The notes under the pieces: model-generated
Database searches by the model: none
What the model saw: only the letters and a program-made list of their open reading frames with translations
Told to the model about the DNA's origin: nothing
Part shown: positions 51,936 through 61,621 of the stretch, piece after piece
Layout: every line of letters starts with the position of its first letter
Position numbering within the stretch: the first letter of the stretch is position 1
Program-made: the position numbers and the translations under genes
Origin: Pantoea rodasii
Lineage (GTDB): Bacteria; Pseudomonadota; Gammaproteobacteria; Enterobacterales; Enterobacteriaceae
Reading direction: 5' to 3'
DNA: 64,000 nt
NCBI RefSeq assembly: GCF_002095465.1
Contig: NZ_MLFP01000011.1
Span: forward strand, 81,283-145,282

Positions 51936-53624
51936 GTGATTGTGAAACGTCCTGTTACCCGCACCATGGCCCGTGCCTTGAGCGCGATCGTGTTGTTGTC
52001 GCTGCTGACCACCGGCCTCGCGCTGTTAACGCTCTCCAGCAGTTTGCGTGATGCCGAAGCGGTGAATGTCGCCGGTTCGTTGCGCATGCAAATTTATCGC
52101 CTGGCCTGGGATACCACACGCGATCCGCAGCTGCTGGCGCAGCACATTCGAATCTATCAGCAAACACTTAGCTCACCGGCACTACAGCATCTGGAACGTC
52201 CATGGGTGCCGAAGGAAGTGGCCAGCCGCTATCGCTATTTGCGCGACAGCTGGCCGCAGTTGCAGCAAACACTCCAGCCCGAACGCGCAACAATCTATCA
52301 GCAACGCGTCGCCAGTTACGTCAGTGAAATCGACCGTTTTGTGCTGGCCCTGCAGCATTACGCCGAACTGAAAATGCATCTGGTGGCGGCCAGCAGCCTG
52401 TTTGGTTTCCTGGCAATTGTGGCGCTGGCGCTGTGGACGATCCGCTTTATTCGTCGCAACGTGGTGCGTCCACTGGATTCACTGGTCACGGCCAGCCAAT
52501 ACGTTGAGCAGGCGAATTTCAGCTTTCCAGCCCTGCCCGTTTCCCAACCCACCGAATTGGGCGTACTGGCACAAGCCTTCACCACTATGGCTGAACGGCT
52601 GCACTCTCACTACCGTCTGCTGGAACTGTCGGTGCGTAACAAAACCGAGGACCTAACCCAGGCCAACCGCACATTGTCGCTGCTATATGAGAGTTCGCAA
52701 ATCCTTACCAGCGGCCCGCTCAACCTGGAGCTGTTTCAGGGATTACTGCGTCTGGTGCAAGGACGTGAAGCGCTGACGGCCATCACGCTCACCAGCGACA
52801 GCGTGGAGCTGCAGGCGGGCGTGGCAGAAGATGAATTACGCTGGCAGCGCCTGCCGCTGCAGCAGGACGATAAGTTACTGGGCGAACTCTGCTGGCAAAC
52901 CCGCCGCGCGCCGCCAGCTGACGAGTTGATGCACAGTCTGGCGAGCATGCTGGCGCGATCGTTATGGATCTGGCAGACGCAAAAACAGGTCCAGCAGATG
53001 CTATTAATAGAAGAGCGATCCACCATCGCGCGTGAACTGCATGATTCGCTGGCGCAGTCGCTCTCTTTCCTGCGCATCCAGCTCACGCTGCTGCGCCGCA
53101 ACGTCGATGATACACAGCCGCAAGCACAATCGATTATTGCCGATTTCGATCGCGCGCTGGCCGAAGCGTACCAGCAGCTGCGTGAGCTGCTCACCACCTT
53201 CCGTCTGACCATTGAACAGGCGGATTTGGTGCAGGCGATGCAGGCAATGATCGCCCCGCTGCAGGAGCAATCGCAGGCCACCATCAACTTTGAATATCAA
53301 TCAGGCCTGCAAACGCTGGATGCCCAGCAGCAGGTGCACGTGCTGCAAATCGCGCGCGAGGCGCTGCTAAACGCCATTCGCCACGCGCAGGCTCAGCAAA
53401 TTGAAATCTACTATCAGCGCGATGCCGATGCATCCCACCTGTTGACGATTGAAGATGACGGCTGTGGCATCCGCAGTCTTGAAGAACCACCAGGCCATTA
53501 TGGCCTGACAATTATGGCGGAACGTGCCGCGCGACTTTCCGGCAGCTTACTGATTACCCCGCAGGCGCGGGGCACGCGCGTCACGCTGCGTTTCCCGCCA
53601 CGACCAGCGCACCGGCTGGTTTAA
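51936..53624 (+). CDS. narQ: Nitrate/nitrite sensor histidine kinase NarQ
   Basis: A 562-residue inner-membrane sensor (E. coli 566). It starts at GTG (IVKRPVTRTMARALSAI). Two transmembrane helices (about 14-33 and 150-170) flank a periplasmic sensor with the P-box NVAGSLRMQIYRLAW that binds nitrate. Then come a HAMP domain, a GAF-like linker, the HisKA_3 site with His369 in ARELHDSLAQSLSFLR, and the ATPase domain (REALLNAIRHAQAQ, DDGCGI). It is coupled with narP downstream. In E. coli narP lies elsewhere, so the pairing here is a local feature. It should control napDABC. Confidence 0.95.
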   Translation: MIVKRPVTRTMARALSAIVLLSLLTTGLALLTLSSSLRDAEAVNVAGSLRMQIYRLAWDTTRDPQLLAQHIRIYQQTLSSPALQHLERPWVPKEVASRYRYLRDSWPQLQQTLQPERATIYQQRVASYVSEIDRFVLALQHYAELKMHLVAASSLFGFLAIVALALWTIRFIRRNVVRPLDSLVTASQYVEQANFSFPALPVSQPTELGVLAQAFTTMAERLHSHYRLLELSVRNKTEDLTQANRTLSLLYESSQILTSGPLNLELFQGLLRLVQGREALTAITLTSDSVELQAGVAEDELRWQRLPLQQDDKLLGELCWQTRRAPPADELMHSLASMLARSLWIWQTQKQVQQMLLIEERSTIARELHDSLAQSLSFLRIQLTLLRRNVDDTQPQAQSIIADFDRALAEAYQQLRELLTTFRLTIEQADLVQAMQAMIAPLQEQSQATINFEYQSGLQTLDAQQQVHVLQIAREALLNAIRHAQAQQIEIYYQRDADASHLLTIEDDGCGIRSLEEPPGHYGLTIMAERAARLSGSLLITPQARGTRVTLRFPPRPAHRLV

Positions 53625-53666
53625 CGCGATACACTTACTGTTGAATGGACTTTGACTGGAGAATTT

Positions 53667-54299
53667 ATGGCATCCCCTTCCCTGACAATCATGATCGTGG
53701 ACGATCATCCGCTGATGCGCCGTGGTATCCGCCAACTGCTGGCACTGGAACCGCGCCTGGAAGTGGTGGCTGAGGCCAATAACGGCACCGAAGCGTTAGC
53801 CGAAGCGCGTCGCCTGTCGCCCGATGTGATCCTGCTCGACCTGAATATGAAAGGCATGTCGGGGCTGGATACGCTAAAGGCCCTGCGCCACGAAGGGATC
53901 GCCTCACGCATTTTGGTACTGACCGTTTCCGACGCGCGCAATGATATTTACGCCATGGTCGATGCCGGGGCTGATGGTTATCTGCTGAAAGACAGCGAAC
54001 CGGAATTACTGCTGGCGCAGGTGATGCGCGCTGCATTGGGTGATAATGTGTTTAGTGACGTGGTGGCAGAATATCTGGCGACGCGTCAGCCGAGCGCCAA
54101 TCCTTTCAAACAACTCACCGAGCGTGAACTGGATGTGCTGCAGGAAGTGGCGCGCGGCTTGTCGAATAAGGAGATTGCCGCCACCTTGCATATTTCCGAA
54201 GAAACGGTGAAAGTGCACATCCGCAACTTGTTGCGTAAACTCGATGTGCGTTCGCGCGTTGCCGCCACCGTGCTGTGGCTTGAGAGCCGCAATGTGTAG
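53667..54299 (+). CDS. narP: Nitrate/nitrite response regulator NarP
   Basis: A 210-residue NarL/FixJ-family regulator. The receiver domain has DDHPLMRRG and phosphoacceptor Asp58 in LLDLNMKGMSGLD; the LuxR-type helix-turn-helix is about residues 145-205 (LTERELDVLQEVARGLSNKEIA...VKVHIRNLLRKLDVRSR). It agrees better with NarP than NarL (GMSGLDTL.ALR, TVSDARND). The start is ATG 53667, with GGAG 5 bases upstream. It is 42 bases after narQ. Confidence 0.92.
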   Translation: MASPSLTIMIVDDHPLMRRGIRQLLALEPRLEVVAEANNGTEALAEARRLSPDVILLDLNMKGMSGLDTLKALRHEGIASRILVLTVSDARNDIYAMVDAGADGYLLKDSEPELLLAQVMRAALGDNVFSDVVAEYLATRQPSANPFKQLTERELDVLQEVARGLSNKEIAATLHISEETVKVHIRNLLRKLDVRSRVAATVLWLESRNV

Positions 54300-54423
54300 C
54301 AGCGCACAGAAAACCAGCACGACATTTACACTTTCTCCATAATTTATCCACGATTCTCTAATTTGCGCCGCGTACAGTAGGCAGCAGCAGGAGTTTTTGG
54401 GGATAGCACCTTGCACTCCGCCG

Positions 54424-54448
54424 ACGTGAAGCCGATCGCGCTTCACGT
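54424..54448 (+). terminator. Hairpin between narP and acrD
   Basis: A perfect 9-bp stem ACGTGAAGC/GCTTCACGT with a 7-base loop, followed by TTTAC. It may be the narP terminator or a leader structure before acrD. Confidence 0.6.
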
Positions 54449-54495
54449 TTTACATAATAAAAGTAAAAAATACGCAGCTGAGGAGTGTCGGTTCC

Positions 54496-57400
54496 ATGTC
54501 GAATTTTTTTATCGACCGCCCCATTTTTGCCTGGGTTTTGGCTATTTTGCTTTGTCTGTGCGGCACACTAGCGATCATCTCCCTGCCCATTGAGCAGTAT
54601 CCCGATCTCGCACCGCCTAACGTGCGTATTACTGCCAACTATCCCGGTGCCTCTGCGGAAACGCTGGAGAACACCGTCACCCAGGTTATCGAACAGAACA
54701 TGACCGGCATCGATAACCTGATGTATATGTCCTCCAACAGCAGTAATACCGGTCAGGCGCAAATCACCCTCACCTTTACCGCTGGCACCAATCCTGATGA
54801 AGCGCGCCAGCAGGTGCAAAACCAGTTGCAAACCGCACTGCGCAAACTGCCTGCCGCTGTCCAATCTCAGGGCGTAACGGTAAATAAAACCGGTGACAGC
54901 AATATCCTGATGATTGCGTTTGTCTCTACCGACGGAAGTATGGACAAACAGGATATTTCAGATTATGTCGCCAGTAACATTCAGGATCCGCTGAGCCGTA
55001 TCGATGGTGTGGGTCAGGTTGATGCCTATGGATCGCAATATGCGATGCGTATCTGGCTCGATCCCAACAAGCTGATTGGCTATGCGCTGACCACCGATGA
55101 TGTGGTGACGGCGATTGAATCGCAGAACACCCAAGTGGCGGTCGGTCAGGTCGGCGGCTTGCCGTCGGTGGACAAACAAGCGCTGAATGCCACCGTCAAT
55201 GCGCAATCTATGTTGCAGACCCCAGATCAATTCAAAGCCATCACGCTGAAAACCAATAGCGACGGTTCGGTGGTGACGCTGGGCGATGTGGCTGACGTGG
55301 CGATGGGGGCGGAAAAATACGACTTCCTCAGCCGCTACAATGGCCAGGCGGCGTCCGGTCTCGGCATTAAGCTGGCATCCGGTGCCAACGAAATGAATAC
55401 CGATAAGCTGGTGCGTGCGCGCGTCGAGGAGTTATCACGTTACTTCCCGCACGGGCTGGAAGCCAAAGTGGCTTATGAAACCACGCCGTTCGTGAAAGCC
55501 TCGATCACCGACGTGGTGAAAACGCTGCTGGAAGCGATTCTGCTGGTGTTCCTGGTGATGTATCTGTTCCTGCAAAATTTCCGCGCCACGCTGATTCCGA
55601 CCATTGCCGTGCCGGTGGTGCTGCTCGGCACCTTTACGGTGCTGTATGCCTGCGGGTTCAGTATCAACACGCTCACCATGTTCGCCATGGTGCTCGCCAT
55701 CGGCCTGCTGGTGGATGATGCCATCGTGGTGGTGGAAAACGTCGAGCGCATCATGAGTGAAGAAGGACTTTCACCGCGCGCCGCGACGCGAAAATCGATG
55801 GGCCAGATTCAGGGCGCGCTGGTCGGCATTGCGTTGGTGCTGTCGGCGGTATTCGTGCCGATGGCCTTCTTCGGCGGCACCGTGGGCGCCATCTATCGCC
55901 AGTTCTCGATTACTATCGTATCGGCGATGGTGTTGTCGGTGCTGGTGGCGATGATTTTGACGCCAGCCCTGTGTTCGACGCTGCTGAAACCACTGGAACA
56001 AGGCCATCATCATGGACGTCGCGGTTTCTTTGGCTGGTTTAACCGCACTTTCAACGCCAGCGCGGAACGCTATGAACGCGGTGTCGCACGTATTTTGATG
56101 AAGGGCGGGCGCTGGCTGGTGCTCTATCTCGGCATCATCGGTGTGATGGCATTTCTGTTTATCAAGCTGCCGACCTCGTTCCTGCCGCTGGAAGACCGTG
56201 GCGTATTCCTGACGCAGGTGCAGCTGCCGCCGGGCGCGACGTTAGAGCAAACCTCCAATGTGGTGGCGAAGGTCGAGAACTATTACATGACCGCCGAGAA
56301 AGACAACGTGTTGTCGGTGTTCTCGACCATTGGTGCCGGTCCGGGCGGTAACGGCCAAAACGTGGCTCGCCTGTTTGTGCGCTTGAAAAATTGGGAAGAA
56401 CGTCCGGGTAGCGATCGCACCTCGTTCGCCATCATCGAGCGCGCTACCAAAGCCTTCCATAAGATTAAAGAGGGCCGCGTAATTGCCAGCAGCCCGCCGG
56501 CCATCACCGGCATGGGCAGCTCGTCGGGCTTTGATATGGAGTTGCAGGATCACGGGGGCGTTGGGCACACCCAGTTAATGGCGATGCGTGACAAGCTGCT
56601 GGAACTGGCCGACAGCAATCCAGCGCTGTCTCGCGTGCGCCACAACGGTCTGGACGACAGCCCGCAGCTGCAGATTGACGTAGATCAGCGTAAAGCACAG
56701 GCGCTGGGCGTTTCGCTTGATACCATCAATGACACGCTGACCACCGCCTGGGGTTCGACTTACGTCAATGACTTCCTCGATCGTGGTCGCGTGAAAAAGG
56801 TGTATGTGCAGGCAGGCGCGGAATTCCGCATGCTGCCGGGCGACATCAACAAATGGTACGTGCGTAACAGCAGCGGCAGCATGGTGCCCTTCTCCGCCTT
56901 TGCTACCAGCCGCTGGGAAACCGGTTCGCCACGCCTCGAACGTTACAACGGTTACTCTTCGCTGGAGATTGTCGGTGAAGCCGCCAACGGCGTCAGCAGT
57001 GGTACCGCGATGGATGTGATGGAGAAACTGGTGGGCCAGCTGCCGTTGGGTGTGGGCTTCCAGTGGACCGGCGCGTCTTATCAGGAACGTCTATCAGGTT
57101 CTCAGGCCCCGGCGCTGTATGCGATTTCCCTGCTGGTGGTATTCCTGTGTCTGGCCGCGCTATACGAGAGCTGGTCGATTCCATTCTCGGTGATGCTGGT
57201 GGTGCCACTCGGCGTGGTCGGTGCGTTGGTAGCAACCTGGATGCGCGGACTGGAGAACGACGTCTACTTCCAGGTGGGCTTGCTCACCGTGATTGGCTTG
57301 TCGGCGAAGAATGCTATCCTGATCGTGGAATTCGCCAATGAGATCAACAGCAAAGGACGCGAGCTGATGGAAGCCACGCTGGAGGCATCACGTCAGCGCC

Positions 57401-57612
57401 TGCGCCCGATTCTGATGACCTCGCTGGCCTTTATCTTCGGCGTGCTGCCGATGGCCATCAGCAGCGGCGCCGGTTCCGGTAGCCAGCACGCGGTCGGTAC
57501 GGGCGTAATGGGCGGGATGATCTCCGCCACGGTATTAGCGATATTCTTTGTACCGCTGTTCTTTGTGCTGGTGCGTCGCCGCTTCCCGCTAAAAGATAAG
57601 CCACACGATTAA
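54496..57612 (+). CDS. acrD: RND efflux pump AcrD
   Basis: A 1038-residue inner-membrane RND transporter exporting aminoglycosides and amphiphilic compounds with TolC. Residues [16 protein letters not shown] begin the first transmembrane helix; the proton relay Asp407-Asp408 is in [13 protein letters not shown], and the matching Lys is in [14 protein letters not shown] near 940. Two large periplasmic loops of the usual size are present. AcrD is told from AcrB by position next to narQ and by close agreement with E. coli AcrD (1037). It needs a periplasmic adaptor (AcrA) made elsewhere. Confidence 0.95.
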   Translation: MSNFFIDRPIFAWVLAILLCLCGTLAIISLPIEQYPDLAPPNVRITANYPGASAETLENTVTQVIEQNMTGIDNLMYMSSNSSNTGQAQITLTFTAGTNPDEARQQVQNQLQTALRKLPAAVQSQGVTVNKTGDSNILMIAFVSTDGSMDKQDISDYVASNIQDPLSRIDGVGQVDAYGSQYAMRIWLDPNKLIGYALTTDDVVTAIESQNTQVAVGQVGGLPSVDKQALNATVNAQSMLQTPDQFKAITLKTNSDGSVVTLGDVADVAMGAEKYDFLSRYNGQAASGLGIKLASGANEMNTDKLVRARVEELSRYFPHGLEAKVAYETTPFVKASITDVVKTLLEAILLVFLVMYLFLQNFRATLIPTIAVPVVLLGTFTVLYACGFSINTLTMFAMVLAIGLLVDDAIVVVENVERIMSEEGLSPRAATRKSMGQIQGALVGIALVLSAVFVPMAFFGGTVGAIYRQFSITIVSAMVLSVLVAMILTPALCSTLLKPLEQGHHHGRRGFFGWFNRTFNASAERYERGVARILMKGGRWLVLYLGIIGVMAFLFIKLPTSFLPLEDRGVFLTQVQLPPGATLEQTSNVVAKVENYYMTAEKDNVLSVFSTIGAGPGGNGQNVARLFVRLKNWEERPGSDRTSFAIIERATKAFHKIKEGRVIASSPPAITGMGSSSGFDMELQDHGGVGHTQLMAMRDKLLELADSNPALSRVRHNGLDDSPQLQIDVDQRKAQALGVSLDTINDTLTTAWGSTYVNDFLDRGRVKKVYVQAGAEFRMLPGDINKWYVRNSSGSMVPFSAFATSRWETGSPRLERYNGYSSLEIVGEAANGVSSGTAMDVMEKLVGQLPLGVGFQWTGASYQERLSGSQAPALYAISLLVVFLCLAALYESWSIPFSVMLVVPLGVVGALVATWMRGLENDVYFQVGLLTVIGLSAKNAILIVEFANEINSKGRELMEATLEASRQRLRPILMTSLAFIFGVLPMAISSGAGSGSQHAVGTGVMGGMISATVLAIFFVPLFFVLVRRRFPLKDKPHD

Positions 57613-57619
57613 AACCTAA

Positions 57620-57660
57620 AATAAGAACGGGGCCGCGATATTCGCGGCCCCGTTCTTATT
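57620..57660. terminator. Strong bidirectional terminator after acrD
   Basis: A perfect 19-bp stem, from AATAAGAACGGGGCCGCGA to its complement, with a 3-base loop TAT. It serves acrD on the plus strand and ypfM on the minus strand. Confidence 0.92.
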
Positions 57661-57708
57661 TGGATTGAATTACAGCAAGTTGGGAGTGCCCTGCTTTTCT
57701 CTTCGCGG

Positions 57709-57771
57709 TTACTTACTACGTAACATCGCTTCAATAAATTCTTTCCAGTTCCCCAATTCGGTGTCGACCAT
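57709..57771 (-). CDS. ypfM: Small protein YpfM
   Basis: A 20-codon gene, MVDTELGNWKEFIEAMLRSK, nearly the same as the 19-residue YpfM of E. coli at the equivalent place after acrD. GAGAGGG lies 4 bases before the chosen ATG; an ATG directly upstream (57774) is too close to it. Conservation of such a short reading frame with its ribosome-binding site supports real translation. It has no membrane segment; a single amphipathic helix is likely. Function unknown. Confidence 0.88.
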   Translation of the reverse strand: MVDTELGNWKEFIEAMLRSK

Positions 57772-57774
57772 CAT

Positions 57775-58109
57775 ACCCTCTCTTATTGTAGTGGTGATTC
57801 TACGCCGATTTTTCCTACAGGTGAATACGTTTCCACCATTCAACACTATCGGCAAAAGCACAAAAAACCTTCAATTTGTCGAAAATACGTACTGACGCAC
57901 ATTTCAGCAACCCGTTAACTCCATAGGAAAAAATCACCGAAGTGACGATTTAGGCCATTTCTGTCATTAGGATAATTCTTAGGTGCCTGATGATGTCGCA
58001 GGCGACTATTCATGAGGTTAATGAAAGCGTTTACTGGACCTAATTAACAGAATTGATAACGCAGAAATTATCATTAAAAAACAAATAAAACGCAGCGCGC
58101 CAAAGCCTG
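57775..58109. other. AT-rich gap between ypfM and the Fic gene
   Basis: No gene is seen in this 335-base stretch. It includes the ypfM promoter region and the downstream end of the Fic gene. The base composition is visibly more AT-rich than the surroundings, and it forms the left flank of the inserted Fic segment. I see no clear attachment site or insertion sequence ends. Confidence 0.5.
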
Positions 58110-59258
58110 TCATTCCCTCAAAAGTTCGACATATCGTCTGTACTCGTAACTTCGGTGGCGCGGCCTACCGGAAGTCTCAACCAGCACGCCCGCTTCTACC
58201 AGACTTCTCACCGCTGTGTTTGCTGTCGGGTACGTTACCTCCAGCAGTTCGACGGCCCGATCCACGGTCAGCTTCGGCATTGTCGGTAAAAATTCGAACA
58301 GTCGGATACTGTGTACGGATGTTGATTTCATAGAGAGCATCCTTTTTCTGTCATCCGCAAAAAGCGTCGCAATTCTGATGATGCCCTGCTGGGCTTCCTC
58401 AGCAGAGAAGGTCACAGCTTCAAGGAAAAAGGCAACCCACTGCTCCCAGTTGCCGCCGAAGCGAGTCTCAGTAAGGCACTGGTAGTAGTATCTCTGATGC
58501 TGTTTCAGGTAGCCTGATACATACAGCAGCGGTTCATTCAGCAGTTTCCACTCTTCCAGCAGCATCGCTATCAGCAAGCGGCCGATACGTCCGTTACCGT
58601 CCAGGAAGGGGTGGATGGTTTCGAACTGAGCGTGTACGAGTGCTATACGGACAAGTGGCGGAAGTGAATGATCGGGCGCGTGGATGAACTTCTCCAGATC
58701 GGACAGCAAGTCCCCGACCTTTTCAGGCGGCGGCGGAACATAAGATGCGTTGCCGGGTCTGGTTCCGCCAATCCAGTTCTGCGTCGTTCTCACCTCTCCG
58801 GGCTGTTTTGCTGCCCCACGTGCGCCAGATAGCAGCACTTGATGAGCATTTTTTAACAGGCGGACGCAAACAGGCAGCCCCGATGCGGAATTCATTTCAT
58901 CGTGAACGAATTTATAAGCTCGCAGGTAGTTAGTGACCTCTTCAACGTCATCTACATTCGTGACGGCAAGCCCGGCCTCTTCATCAAAGATATCAGTCAG
59001 CGTTGCCTGCGTGCCCTCCAGCTGCGACGTCAGCAGTGCTTCCTTACGAATAGCACTGTAGACCAGCCATTCGCTCGACGATACCAGCCCTGACATACCA
59101 GAAAGTCTGGCCAGTGATTTTTCCGCCTTCTCATTCAGCTCAGTGAAAGATGCAGGGTCAAGTTCTGGTGCCGTGGGGGGTAAGGGGGCCGGCATAAATG
59201 CACTGACCGTCTCATCATAGCTGGTCGTTGTGATGAGTTGACCGGAAGCACGTTTCAT
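58110..59258 (-). CDS. Fic-domain protein with C-terminal winged helix
   Basis: A 382-residue protein. Order: an N-terminal Fic_N-type domain carrying the inhibitory motif T77-SQL-E81-G82, a Fic domain with the full active motif HPFLDGNGRIGR (His216), and a C-terminal winged helix of about 70 residues (LTVDRAVELLEVTYPTANTAVRSLVEAGVL). Fic enzymes mostly transfer AMP from ATP to a hydroxyl side chain of target proteins; the intramolecular motif classes this as self-inhibited (class II). The winged helix suggests autoregulation. There is no adjacent antitoxin gene. It is absent at this place in E. coli and sits in an AT-richer segment, so it is probably acquired. Target unknown. Confidence 0.93.
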   Translation of the reverse strand: MKRASGQLITTTSYDETVSAFMPAPLPPTAPELDPASFTELNEKAEKSLARLSGMSGLVSSSEWLVYSAIRKEALLTSQLEGTQATLTDIFDEEAGLAVTNVDDVEEVTNYLRAYKFVHDEMNSASGLPVCVRLLKNAHQVLLSGARGAAKQPGEVRTTQNWIGGTRPGNASYVPPPPEKVGDLLSDLEKFIHAPDHSLPPLVRIALVHAQFETIHPFLDGNGRIGRLLIAMLLEEWKLLNEPLLYVSGYLKQHQRYYYQCLTETRFGGNWEQWVAFFLEAVTFSAEEAQQGIIRIATLFADDRKRMLSMKSTSVHSIRLFEFLPTMPKLTVDRAVELLEVTYPTANTAVRSLVEAGVLVETSGRPRHRSYEYRRYVELLRE

Positions 59259-59283
59259 AAAAATCCTTTCATTGCTGATGACG

Positions 59284-59336
59284 TTATTAAAAGGTTTTTT
59301 AATTATGCCACGCCTTATTAAAGACTGCTTTAATAA
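59284..59336. promoter_or_regulatory. Paired AT-rich palindromes upstream of the Fic gene
   Basis: TTATTAAAG-ACTG-CTTTAATAA (59315-59336) is a perfect 9-bp inverted repeat. TTATTAAAAGGTTTTTTAATTA next to it (59284-59305) is an imperfect second copy of the same palindrome. Their place just before the Fic start suggests an operator, possibly for the winged helix of the Fic protein itself. Confidence 0.6.
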
Positions 59337-59793
59337 CGGATTGCTGTTTTAAAAATTTTTATCTTAAGTCGGACCTGACGCCATAGCCATCTTAGAGGCG
59401 TCAGTCTTGACACCTTTGATAAAGGCCCCGTTGTGAGGGCAGCTAGAATGGAGCACTTACTGTGCTCGTAAATCAAGAAGGAACGTCATTACCTTGAATG
59501 GGAAGCTGTCGGGGCTTGCACAAATAAGTGCAGTACGTTCGATAAGCTGCGCGTTAACCTCTGTGAACAGCGTCCCCAACCGGATCGCGTTGGTGTTGGT
59601 CTTTAAATGCGGATTTCATGCTATCTACGATCATCTCGGTATTGTTACAATCCAGCCCCAGGGAATGCCCTACGTTCTGAAGATAAACAATTAACCTGAC
59701 TTCCTGGCGGCCTGACCCTTGCCAGTGATTTGGAAATCAGAACGGATACGGCAATACAGGAAACACTTACGCATTTAAGAGTACCGACGAGCT
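59337..59793. other. Non-coding stretch between the Fic gene and yffB
   Basis: No recognisable gene. A frame from 59494 to 59694 starts at TTG, has no family features and I do not call it. An inverted repeat CTGACGCC (59375-59382) and GGCGTCAG (59397-59404) with a 14-base spacer is present. The segment could be a remnant of the insertion that brought the Fic gene. The right end holds the yffB promoter and start. Confidence 0.5.
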
Positions 59794-60153
59794 ATGTTTA
59801 AAATGTACGGCATCAAAAATTGCGACACCATAAAAAAAGCACGCAACTATTTAGCAGAATCCGGCACCGACTATCGTTTTCACGATTATCGCGTGGATGG
59901 CATTGATGACGCGCTGCTGCAGTCGTTTATCGACCAGCTTGGCTATGAAGTGCTGCTGAATACGCGCGGCACCACCTGGCGCAATCTGCCGGAGGCGGAG
60001 CGTGCAGCGGTGACCGATGCGGCCAGCGCGAAAGCGGTGATGCTCGCCCAGCCTGCCATTATCAAACGTCCGGTATTGTCTGCCCCTAACGGTGACTTGC
60101 TGGTCGGTTTTAAAGATTCCCTTTATCACGCGTTTATCCAGGAGAAGTCATAA
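59794..60153 (+). CDS. yffB: ArsC/Spx-family protein YffB
   Basis: A 119-residue member of the arsenate reductase (ArsC)/Spx thioredoxin-like family, with one cysteine in the active-site-like [12 protein letters not shown] (Cys10) and the conserved [10 protein letters not shown]. Its role in enterobacteria is unclear. It is one base ahead of dapE, as in E. coli, so the two are coupled. Confidence 0.93.
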   Translation: MFKMYGIKNCDTIKKARNYLAESGTDYRFHDYRVDGIDDALLQSFIDQLGYEVLLNTRGTTWRNLPEAERAAVTDAASAKAVMLAQPAIIKRPVLSAPNGDLLVGFKDSLYHAFIQEKS

Positions 60154-60154
60154 C

Positions 60155-61282
60155 ATGTTCTGTCCGGTCATTGAGCTGGCTCAACAGCTTATTCGTCGCC
60201 CGTCACTGAGTCCGGATGATGCCGGCTGTCAGGCGCTGTTAGTGGCGCGTCTGGAAGCGATTGGCTTTACGGTCGAACAGATGCACATCGGCGATACGCT
60301 GAACTTCTGGGCCACGCGCGGTCAGGGCGAAACGCTGGCGTTTGCCGGTCACACCGATGTGGTGCCGCCGGGTGATGCCAACCGCTGGATTAGCCCGCCG
60401 TTTGAACCTTCGATTCGTGATGGCATGTTGTTTGGCCGTGGTGCCGCGGATATGAAAGGCTCGCTGGCCGCGATGGTGGTGGCTGCTGAACGTTTTGTCG
60501 CCGCCAATCCGCAGCACAAAGGCCGTCTGGCGTTTCTGATCACTTCCGATGAAGAAGCCAGCGCGGTTAACGGCACGGTGAAAGTGGTTGAGCGTCTGAT
60601 GGCGCGCAACGAGCGCATGGATTACTGCCTGGTCGGTGAACCGTCCAGTACCGAGATCGTTGGCGACGTGGTAAAAAACGGTCGTCGCGGTTCGATGACC
60701 GCCAATCTGACCATTCACGGTGTGCAGGGCCACGTGGCCTATCCGCATCTGGCCGATAACCCAGTGCACCGCGCGATGCCAGCATTGAATGAGCTGGTGG
60801 CCACCGAATGGGATCAGGGCAACGAATTCTTCCCGCCAACCAGCATGCAGATTGCCAACGTGCAAGCCGGCACCGGTAGCAATAACGTGATTCCCGGTGA
60901 ATTTTTCGTGCAGTTTAACTTCCGTTTTAGCACCGAACTCACCGATCAGATGATCAAAGAGCGCGTTGCCGCGCTGCTCGATCGCCATCAATTGCGTTAC
61001 ACGCTGGAGTGGAATGTTTCCGGTCAACCGTTCCTGACAACGCGTGGCAAACTGGTCGATGCCGTCGTTAACGCCGTCGCACACTATAATGAGATTAAGC
61101 CACAGCTACTGACCACCGGCGGCACCTCAGACGGACGCTTTATCGCGCGGATGGGTGCGCAGGTTGTGGAACTGGGTCCGGTGAACGCCACCATTCATAA
61201 GATCAATGAGTGCGTGAAAGCATCAGATTTGCAGATGCTGAGTCGTATGTACCAGCGCATCATGGAACAGCTGATCGCTTAA
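60155..61282 (+). CDS. dapE: Succinyl-diaminopimelate desuccinylase
   Basis: A 375-residue zinc enzyme of lysine and diaminopimelate synthesis. Metal and catalytic motifs are [12 protein letters not shown] near residue 64, [10 protein letters not shown] near 95, and [11 protein letters not shown] near 132. The start is ATG 60155; the length equals E. coli. The open frame further upstream belongs to yffB in another frame. Confidence 0.97.
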   Translation: MFCPVIELAQQLIRRPSLSPDDAGCQALLVARLEAIGFTVEQMHIGDTLNFWATRGQGETLAFAGHTDVVPPGDANRWISPPFEPSIRDGMLFGRGAADMKGSLAAMVVAAERFVAANPQHKGRLAFLITSDEEASAVNGTVKVVERLMARNERMDYCLVGEPSSTEIVGDVVKNGRRGSMTANLTIHGVQGHVAYPHLADNPVHRAMPALNELVATEWDQGNEFFPPTSMQIANVQAGTGSNNVIPGEFFVQFNFRFSTELTDQMIKERVAALLDRHQLRYTLEWNVSGQPFLTTRGKLVDAVVNAVAHYNEIKPQLLTTGGTSDGRFIARMGAQVVELGPVNATIHKINECVKASDLQMLSRMYQRIMEQLIA

Positions 61283-61307
61283 GTAAGCACGCTAAAGGAG
61301 CAATGGG

Positions 61308-61496
61308 ATGGAATTCTTTAAAGAGTATTGGTGGATCTTAGTGATCCTGCTGATGGTCGGTATTTTAATGAACGTTTATAAAGACTTAAAACGTATCGAT
61401 CATAAAAAATTCATGGACAACAAGCCGAATTTACCACCACATCGTGACTTTAACGACAAATGGGACGATGAGGATGACTGGCCGAAGAAGAAGTAA
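61308..61496 (+). CDS. ypfN: Small membrane protein YpfN (DUF2897)
   Basis: A 62-residue protein with one N-terminal transmembrane helix ([18 protein letters not shown]) and a charged, Asp/Lys-rich cytoplasmic tail ([14 protein letters not shown]). It follows dapE by 25 bases with AAAGGAG before the ATG. Function unknown. It matches YpfN of E. coli. Confidence 0.92.
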   Translation: MEFFKEYWWILVILLMVGILMNVYKDLKRIDHKKFMDNKPNLPPHRDFNDKWDDEDDWPKKK

Positions 61497-61520
61497 TTGC
61501 GGTTAACTCTTTCCCGATAA

Positions 61521-61597
61521 ACGTAACGGCGTGATGCGTCGTGCATCTGATAGCAAAATAGCGTCAGAGATGCGCGATTTATCTCGCCGTTACGTTA
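61521..61597. repeat. Long interrupted palindrome between ypfN and ypfH
   Basis: ACGTAACGGCG at 61521-61531 and its complement CGCCGTTACGT at 61585-61595 bracket a 53-base centre that contains further paired segments (such as GATGCG and TGCGCGAT). It resembles a stretched REP-like unit and separates two converging genes. Confidence 0.55.
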
Positions 61598-61621
61598 AGA
61601 TTAACCTTCGCTGTTCAACCA

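Noticed and set aside
59494..59694. A 66-codon frame between the Fic gene and yffB
   Set aside because: It starts at TTG, has no family features, and lies in a non-coding remnant.
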